Source: Hericium rajendrae
Taxonomy: Eukaryota > Basidiomycota > Agaricomycetes > Russulales > Hericiaceae
Length of the DNA stretch: 64,000 nt
Assembly: GCA_033439255.1 (NCBI GenBank)
Contig: CM065880.1
Coordinates: forward strand, 2,790,001 to 2,854,000
Direction of reading: 5' to 3'
Below, piece by piece: positions 56,949 through 64,000 of this stretch. The notes beneath the pieces are model-generated. The model saw only the letters and a list, made by a program, of their open reading frames with translations. It was not told the origin of the DNA and did not search any database. A program made the translations under genes and the position numbers. Numbering within the stretch: position 1 is the first letter of the stretch; every line of letters starts with the position of its first letter.

Positions 56949-58541
56949 TTAGTAGATCATGGAAGAGGTGTCCGCACGGATACGGTTGTAATCGAGGAGA
57001 CCCTCGATCGAGCCGTGGGCAGCGAGGGCAATCTGCGAATCAACGGATGTCAGTAGACTAGTAATGACATTTACAGCGACGACACTCACGTCCTTGTCCC
57101 ACAGGTACTTCTGCGCAACCCGCCGGATATCCTCAGGACCGATCGCATCGACGGCCATCTCGATCTGCTTCGGCGTCATGCGACGCCCGCTGGTCACAAG
57201 CTGGCGCCCAATGTCCTCCGCAATGGCAGTCGTGCCGTCAAGGCCGAGCAGCAGGCTCGCCTTGAGCTGGCTCTTCGCACGCTCAACCTCCACGACCGTC
57301 GGGTCGATGCTCATGCGCGTCCACTCGCGCAGCGTAAAGTGCATCAGGTCATCGAGGTTCACGAGGTTCTCCGAGACGAGGTAGATGCCCCAGAGGCCGG
57401 TGTCGGAGTAGGACGTGGAGAAGGACATGAAGCTGTTCGCGAGGTTGTTCTCGGAGATGACGTGCGAGAGGCGCGAGGAGAGCAGCGGCGCGGAGCCGAG
57501 CGCGCGGTCCCAGTTGCCGAAGATCGACTGCATGACGAGCATCGGGAAGTAGTCCGGTGATGACCAGCCGACGCCCTCGACGGCGACGGCGATGTTCGCG
57601 GTCGGGACGTCGTCGTCGCGGATGCGCACTTCCGAGCCGATAAACTCGGTCTTTGGGTGCGCGAGGCGGCCGAGGGGGATGGGGTTTGCGGAGACGGGGA
57701 GAGTGGAGAAGGACTTCTCCGCGGCCTTCACAAGCTCGGCGTGGTCGACGCCGCCCGCGCCGACGAGGACCATGCGGTCTGCGGTGTAGTTCGTCTTGAT
57801 GTACGACGCGAGGTCGTCGCGCTGGATCGAGAGAATGTTTTGCTTAGGACCGAGGATGGTACGACCGAGCGGTTGACCTGCAAGCGTCTCTCTGTCAGCG
57901 GCTTTTCCCGAGGATGCCGACGTCACGACCAAACGCACCCTGGAACGCAATGGCATGCAGATGGTCAAAGACGACCTCCTCGTGCTGCTTGTCCACCTCC
58001 TGCTGCTCGCGCAGGATGACGTCGCGCTCGCGCTCGACCGCGCTGGCGTCGAGCTTCGAGTTCTGGAGGATGTCAGAGATGATGTCGACCGCCTGGGGCA
58101 CGTCCTTGCGGAAGCTCTTGGCGTAGTAGACGGTCTGCTCGCGCGAGGTGTACGCATTGAGGTGCGCGCCGAGGTTCTCGACTTCCAGCTCGAGTGCGTG
58201 CTGCGTGCGGCGGCCGGTGCCCTTGAACGCCATGTGCTCGAGGAAATGTGCCGTGCCGTTCGTCGCATCCGTCTCCGCGCGCGAGCCGGCGTCGATCCAC
58301 ACGCCCACCGTCGCCGTCTGCGCGTGCGGATGCGCCTCCGTGGCGACCGTCAGACCGTTCGAGAGGGTGGTGACCTCCGTGAAGGGGCCCTGCGTGACAG
58401 CTGTCGCCAGCGACCGTACCGGCGCCTGTGAAGCGATTTCAGTCGGGTTTTCGCTGAGACAGAAGAGAGTATACGCACCGAGCGACGCGCTGTTGTGCGC
58501 AGAGCACGTCCTAGCGAGGTCGACAGAGCTCGTGAAACCAT
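56949..58541 (-). CDS. MAS1: Mitochondrial processing peptidase, beta subunit
   Basis: This is the catalytic subunit of the matrix protease that removes presequences of imported proteins. Start ATG 58541 gives an Arg/Ser-rich presequence ([20 protein letters not shown]). The M16 zinc site HFLEH is seen in [15 protein letters not shown], with the distal Glu of HxxEH-X76-E in the [18 protein letters not shown] region. Then follow [38 protein letters not shown] and [20 protein letters not shown]. The C-terminus is [21 protein letters not shown]. Introns occur near 58450, 57890 and 57040. An intact zinc site marks it as beta rather than alpha, and its size fits the family. It is not the intermediate peptidase (MIP) that borders mating-type A loci. 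Confidence 0.92.
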
Positions 58542-60477
58542 CAAGTTTTGAGAAAAGTTGGATGTCGCTGACAAGGAGCGGGAGGTGTCGGACACCATGG
58601 CTCGGACCGACAAATATTCATTCTCCGCTTCAATCTCGCCACGACGAATCACGATTCAGCTCTTACGCTCAAACTTGTATGCTCTTGGTTTTCTAGGTAT
58701 TGAACAGTTTGTCTTACTGTCAATGGTCTATAACCCCAGGAATGTCATAAGGTAAGGCCATGTTCCCTGATTACTCACTTTATTTTGCCAGAGACCATTT
58801 GCTATGGTATCTCAAGGGCGCGGCATCATACCCGGTGTATGTGTACCTGCCGAACCGCATGCCACTGTCTCACAGCTGTCAATTTCCCAGTTGAACTCGC
58901 CCAACATCGAAATAGGGAGCCATTGGACTTATGCGCGAAGAGTCAGGTATCTTCTCATATTTTTATGTCACTTACGATCGACTTCGTCCTTGTGAAAACG
59001 CAGCCTGGTTCCGACTTCGGAAGACATATCATGCACAGGAACTCATTGGATTGAGCAAGTCATCAGCGACGACATTATCCAAACATGACATGGCCAGTCT
59101 CTTTTGACCTATCAGAAGCCACTGGCCTACGGAGATATGTCCTGGAAGTTCAGTAAGCCTGTTCTGCGTATTTGGATTCGGCCTTTGCATAGAGCGTACT
59201 TGTCGCAGTAGCTTGAGGTTGGCATTGTCGCTAACGGTGATGGACATCAGCCGAGTTACATGGCCTAAAATGCTTTCTCCTCTCTGAGGTGATAGAACAT
59301 TCGATACAGCAAAAAGCCAACGGATCAAGCAGGATGAAACCATTCAATATGGATCGGTAATAGTCTTGGCAATGGCTTTCAGATCGTCAACTCTATCAAC
59401 AACGATACGTCACTAGGATTCAGCCTCCGCGGTCACCCTCATCGTACGTTCTGGGTCTCTATAGACCTGGACGCACCATGAATCCCTCGTTCCTGGAGTC
59501 ACCTTTCCGCTCCGAACCTATCGGAACGATCTCATGCAAGCGCAGTATTTTCTTACAATCGTGCCTTGCAGCGTTTCTCGGGACCCGAAGAACATCTTTG
59601 ACAGCGTAGCCGTGATGCCCAGTGGATCACGCGCGATGCAAGCAGGCATACGCATGGATCTTTACCCAGAGCTCCACGACCCTACCGCGAGGCTCTCACG
59701 AGCCGCACTGATGCACGACCCTGCTCGCCGTCTCATAATGATACGCGGTACATAGAACGCCCCATATAATGATAAAGTTATCACCTTGAGATGCGCCAAG
59801 CACACGATCAATTTATCCCAAATCCGCCTTATTTGATAATCTTCTCATCATCACAACTTCTATGCAGGCGGGAGAACCACTACTAGCGATATAGCGACTT
59901 TTGCGGTCGCGGCGGTGATTTTTCTGCGGCGGGTTTCGCGATCATCAGACGGCAGCCATGGCCCAATTGACGACGGGCGCTGTACCATTACGCGTCCAGC
60001 AAAGGCTTGCTCTCGTCGGTCGTGGTCGTCTGGAAGTTGACTCTTACGGGACCTAAATCCCAAAATTTTGTCCGGATGATGGAACTCCCTCAGTACCAGT
60101 TGACAGGGGTCCTACTCCTACACATTCGTAGATAGTGTGTATCAGCAAGGATCCATAGGCGAATACATTGTTACACACTTGACAGCTGCCCGCTCTAGGA
60201 AAGGCAGGTGAAACCCAGACGCTCGGCTATGTAAACTGCCACACCGCAACCAACATCGCGGCGGCCAGCGCGACGCCAAGGTCATCCCCTCGCCTGCTCG
60301 TGTATAAACGATGCTACGCGGCGGCATCCCGCGCGCACAACGTCTGGAAATTCGGATGCGCGACCCTTCGGTCCTTCTCGAAGGACGAAGGCGCTGCCGC
60401 CCAACACGTGAACCGGGAGATCTCACAACAGATCGACGGGGGGTACCTCGAAATCTCGGCCTGCACACACGCACATC
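58542..60477. other. Intergenic, 1.9 kb
   Basis: This is the peptidase promoter, then a long stretch with no supported gene or repeat. Short frames on both strands lack domains. Confidence 0.45.
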
Positions 60478-60484
60478 TATAAAT
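60478..60484 (+). promoter_or_regulatory. TATA box of the CoA-transferase gene
   Basis: TATAAAT lies 64 bp before the start codon and is followed by the C-rich leader common in fungal genes. Confidence 0.6.
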
Positions 60485-60547
60485 TGAAGTCCATCCCGCG
60501 CCCCCGGCTCCACCCTCCCAGCCTGTCCTCCACCCGTTCCGTTCGCC

Positions 60548-62651
60548 ATGGATTCATCCCCTCTCATGAAAGAGTTCGTCACCGGCCCCGCGAAGGCGCT
60601 GTGGATCGCACAGGGCTTGCCGCCGGATACGCTCGACAATCTGCATCTGTCCATCACGCCTGATCCGGCGGTGAACTCGTCGTTCAAGCTCGGGACTGCA
60701 GCGCAGGTGAGTGCTTTTGCTTGCTTTGGGGTGTCTGGCAGGATCGGCGCGTCGGGCGCGCGTCCGATGGTGGACGGGGTGTTGTGAACCCGGGCGCGCG
60801 CCACGATTGCAGGGATGCATCCGGGGTGACATGTCATCTGGGGTCTATTCTTGTGGTATTGGCAGGATACTGGGGCACGATGCACGATGGCCGCGTCCTT
60901 TATTCTGCTTTGGAAGCAGTTCTCGCGGCAAAAATAGACAGCGCGTCTCGGACGTTGTTCGGACGCGATGAAGTCGGATGACGCTGGTGTATGGTATGTT
61001 TGAAACAATATTCTTACTTTTCAATTTACAGACATCGATAGGGCTCTCCGCCCTCGCTGCCACGCACTTTCATAAACTGAGGACGACCGAGGAGCAGACG
61101 GTCACCATCGACGCTCGCCACGCTGTGATTGAATTCAGTAAGTTTCCTGCCACCTGCAGTTCCAGATCTGACCTTTGCAGACAGCGAAAAATATTATACC
61201 ATCGATGGGAAACTGCCGAAAGACCAGATGTGGGATGAGTTGTCGGATATGTACAAGACAAAAGACGGTTATGTACGGCTACACACGAACTTCTCTCAGT
61301 AAGCCCGACCCTCTACTATAAGTAAAGCTATCAGAACGCTGACGATCCCCCAGTCACAAACAAGGCATCCTCGACATCCTCGGCTGCGCATCCACCAAGT
61401 CCGCTGTCGCGGCCGCGCTCTTAGGATGGGGCGCCTTCGAGTTCGAGGACGAAGTCCGCCGGCGCAACCTCTGTGCCGTCGCTCTGCGCACCTTTGGCGA
61501 TACCGACCGCAATGCGCACAGTCGTACCATCATCAACACACAGCCCGTACACATCCGCAAGATCGGCGATGCGCCGCCACGTCCGAATCCAAAAGGGGCG
61601 GAGTACAAGCATGCACTGGAGGGCATCCGGGTGCTCGACCTCACCCGAGTGCTCGGCGGCCCAGTGGGCGGGCGCACACTAGCTGGTGCGTACACCGTCG
61701 TCTCCTTCAACGCGCGATGACTGACTAGCCACATAGCACACGGCGCGGACGTCCTCCTCGTCACCTCGCCGCACCTCCCAGACTTGCCCTTCCTCGACGT
61801 CGAGACCTCGCGCGGCAAGCGCACCACGCAGCTCGATCTCAACAACGAGATCGACAAGTCCACGCTCTGGAATCTTGTGCGCGATGCGGACGTGTTCTTG
61901 CAGTCGTATCGCCCGGGCGGCCTCGCGGCGCGCGGGTTTGGGCCGGAGGAGGTCGCGCGGCAACGACCCGGGATCGTATACGCGACGCTGACAGCGTTCG
62001 GCTTCGAGGGCGAGCTGAGCGGGCTGAAGGGGGTGCGTGCTTCCTGCGACAGCTTACTGTTGAGGGGATCTGACTGTCGGTGCAGTTCGACTCGCTGATG
62101 CAGGCGTACAGCGGCATGAACGCGGAGGAGGCAGATGCGTACCGCGAATACGTGCAGGCGACGGGGGGCGACGTGTCTGCACTGCCTCCATACCGCGCGA
62201 CGCCCATGCAGGCGCTCGACCATGCCGCGGGCTATCTCCTGGCATACGGCATCATCACCGCCCTGTCCAAAACCATCACCGTGAGCCATCCCCACAAGAT
62301 GTTCTCTGCTTGCGATACTGACTCTGCGTCTAGGAAGGCGGCAGCTGGGAAGTGAACGTCTCGCTCGCGAGCACGATGTACTGGCTGCGCTCATTACAGG
62401 GCCTCGGGGCCGTTGAGGCCTTCAGCGAGGGCAAACCCATTCCGTCGCGCGACCTACCGTGGAGCCCCGAGCTTGAGGCGCTGACGATGGAGATTGAGGA
62501 GGCGGTCCCTGATGGCGCGAAAGGGCCGCCAAGACGCATGCGCGTAGTGCGGCATGCGGCGACGCTGTCAGGGACGCCGGTGAAGGAGGGAAAGGCGCCG
62601 ATGCGCTTGGATGCGAACCGGCCGGAGTGGTTGCCCCGGGCGTCGCGATGA
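60548..62651 (+). CDS. Class III (CaiB/BaiF) CoA-transferase
   Basis: Transfers CoA between carboxylic acids, or racemises acyl-CoA; the substrate is not evident. Start MDSSPLMKEFVTGPAKALWI. The family's N-terminal signature, GIRVLDLTRVLGGPVGGRTL followed by AHGADVLLV, appears only after about 220 residues. It is followed by SRGKRTTQLDLNN, VFLQSYRPGGLAARGFGPEE, PGIVYATLTAFGFEG, FDSLMQAYSGM and QALDHAAGYLLAYG, where the Asp is the probable catalytic one. The first 220 residues look like the C-terminal half of the same fold (YKTKDGYVRLH.., GWGAFEFEDEVRRRNLCAVA, RKIGDAPP). So the order of halves is permuted, or a truncated tandem repeat. About seven short introns. The end is PEWLPRASR at 62651. 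Confidence 0.82.
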
Positions 62652-62974
62652 GCTCGAGCTCGAGGACTCCCTGCTAGTTAGATTTCGTTTCATGGACGCA
62701 TGGACGTTGTATGTATGATACCTAGACATTTTTGTGAACATTTATGTCGCATTTTCGGAACATCACAATGCCGTGGGGGTTATGAAGTGGGATTCTTGCA
62801 AGAGCTGCGCGACCGCCGGTGACTGTAGTACCCGGAGGGCGCCTATTTCGGGCGCTAGACTGCTCGACTTTACCCCACACTTGACTTCGGCCGACGTCGA
62901 CTCTACAGCTCCTTCAAGTACTCTTGGTTCCTACGTAGCTCTACAGAACAAGTGAAGGCCAGTCCATTGCAACG
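62652..62974. other. Intergenic, 323 bp
   Basis: 3' flank of the CoA-transferase gene and promoter of the ETF gene. The two are in tandem; nothing else is seen. Confidence 0.5.
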
Positions 62975-64000
62975 ATGAGACCCACCGCAGCGCGTTTGCT
63001 TAACATCCTGGTGCCCGTGAAGCGGTAGGCACCCCACGAAGTGCTGTATCGTATAGTCTACTCATTTATTTGTGGTTTTTATGACAGGTGCGTGGACTAT
63101 GCAGTCAAGATTCGTGTCAACCCGCAACAGACGGGCATTGACACCAACGTCAAGCACTCCATGGTGAGCGCGCCCCGCCTTTCCCCAACACCTGCTCACC
63201 CACCCGCCCCCAGAACCCCTTCGACGAGATCGGTACGTGTACCCCCTCCGCATCGCACGCGCGACGCAACCGACACTAACACCCCCCAGCCGTCGAAGAA
63301 GCCGTCCGCCTGCGCGAGCGCCTGAAGGACGCCGTCAAGTCCATAAAGGTCGTCACCATCGGCCCGCCCAAAGCCTCCGAGACGCTGCGCACCGCGCTCG
63401 CAATGGGCGCCGACGCCGCCATCCACATCGAGCTGCCCGACGCCGCGCCCAGCCCCGAGCCGCTCGGCGTCGCGCGCGCGCTGCGCGCCGTCATCGAGCG
63501 CCAGAAGACGGCGGGCGGCGTGGATCTGGTGATCATGGGCAAGCAGGCGATCGACGACGACCTCGGGCAGACGGGGCAGATGCTTGCGGCGATGATGGGC
63601 TGGGGGCAGGCGGCGCAGGCGAGCAAGGTCGAGGTGGACGTCGCGGGGAAGGCGGTGAGCGTTACGACGGAGATTGATGGCGGGTCGGAGGAGCTGCGGT
63701 GTCGGTTGCCGCTGGTCATCACTACGGATCTGCGGTGCGTTCCTTATTCTGCGTGTGGGGTTTTCTAGACTTATGCAGTGTTGATATGACAGGCTGAATG
63801 GTGAGGGATTTGTTTTATGGTGGAGGTTGATCTGACTATTTTGCAGAGCCGCGATACGCGTCCCTGCCCAATATCATGAAGGCGAAGAAAAAGCCCATTG
63901 AGAAGCTCACTCCTGTAGACCTCGGTGTCGACCTCACACCCATACTCGAGACCATCAAAGTCACAGAACCGGCCAAGCGCGTCGGCGGAGGAAAGGTTCG
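62975..64000 (+). CDS. ETFB: Electron transfer flavoprotein beta subunit, 3' end outside window
   Basis: Mitochondrial matrix protein that, with the alpha subunit, carries electrons from acyl-CoA and other dehydrogenases to ETF-ubiquinone oxidoreductase. Start [20 protein letters not shown]; the second exon continues YAVKIRVN and the third supplies [16 protein letters not shown]. Then [48 protein letters not shown] with the AMP/FAD-binding glycines, and [20 protein letters not shown] follow. [12 protein letters not shown] with its Lys cluster is the recognition loop of ETF beta. Five introns are seen. The gene continues past 64000 after [11 protein letters not shown]. No separate mitochondrial presequence is obvious, as is normal for this subunit. 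Confidence 0.92.

Overview
This window is nuclear DNA from a filamentous basidiomycete, most likely an Agaricomycete (my inference). The genes are dense and split by many introns of about 45-65 nt with GT..AG ends. The protein set is typical of mushrooms: a septation-initiation (SIN) kinase, Aurora kinase, NAD-glutamate dehydrogenase, pectin methylesterase and a DUF6533 membrane protein. The order or genus cannot be fixed from sequence reading alone.

Layout. 1-4 kb: degenerate repeats, then two small low-complexity or coiled-coil genes on the minus strand. 4.5-10.1 kb: a complete SepH/Cdc7-type septation kinase with one 763-nt intron. 10.6-14.8 kb: a coiled-coil gene, the U6 snRNA phosphodiesterase Usb1, an intron-containing tRNA-Tyr and a secreted pectinesterase. 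15.2-20.4 kb: a hairpin-repeat array ahead of an endosomal syntaxin (Pep12/syntaxin-7 type), then a DUF6533 seven-TM-like protein. 21.1-22.6 kb: an aldo-keto reductase that seems to carry two lesions.

22.9-40.7 kb is the most unusual part. A module of about 3.7 kb occurs three times in tandem. Each module holds two convergent genes: 'A' on plus, a small protein ending in a coiled coil, and 'B' on minus, a Ser/Pro-rich protein with a bHLH-zipper-like end. The N-terminal exons are conserved between copies while the coiled-coil exons are strongly diverged. A and B share a phase-1 intron at the equivalent place and may be distant paralogues. A young, whole-looking Ty1/copia retrotransposon (26504-32248, 5-bp target duplication) sits inside the flank of module 1. 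I do not recognise this paired system. It recalls multi-copy recognition loci such as the HD1/HD2 sub-loci of mushroom mating types, but no homeodomain is present.

41.5-46.3 kb: NAD-dependent glutamate dehydrogenase. 46.3-52.2 kb: a gene-poor stretch with a 455-bp TA-flanked MITE. 52.3-58.5 kb: a C2H2 zinc-finger protein, Aurora kinase and the mitochondrial processing peptidase beta subunit. 60.5-64 kb: a class III CoA-transferase with an apparently permuted domain order, and the start of the ETF beta subunit, which runs off the window. The ordinary genes serve mitosis and septation, mitochondrial import and electron transfer, nitrogen metabolism and endosomal traffic. They do not form a pathway cluster.
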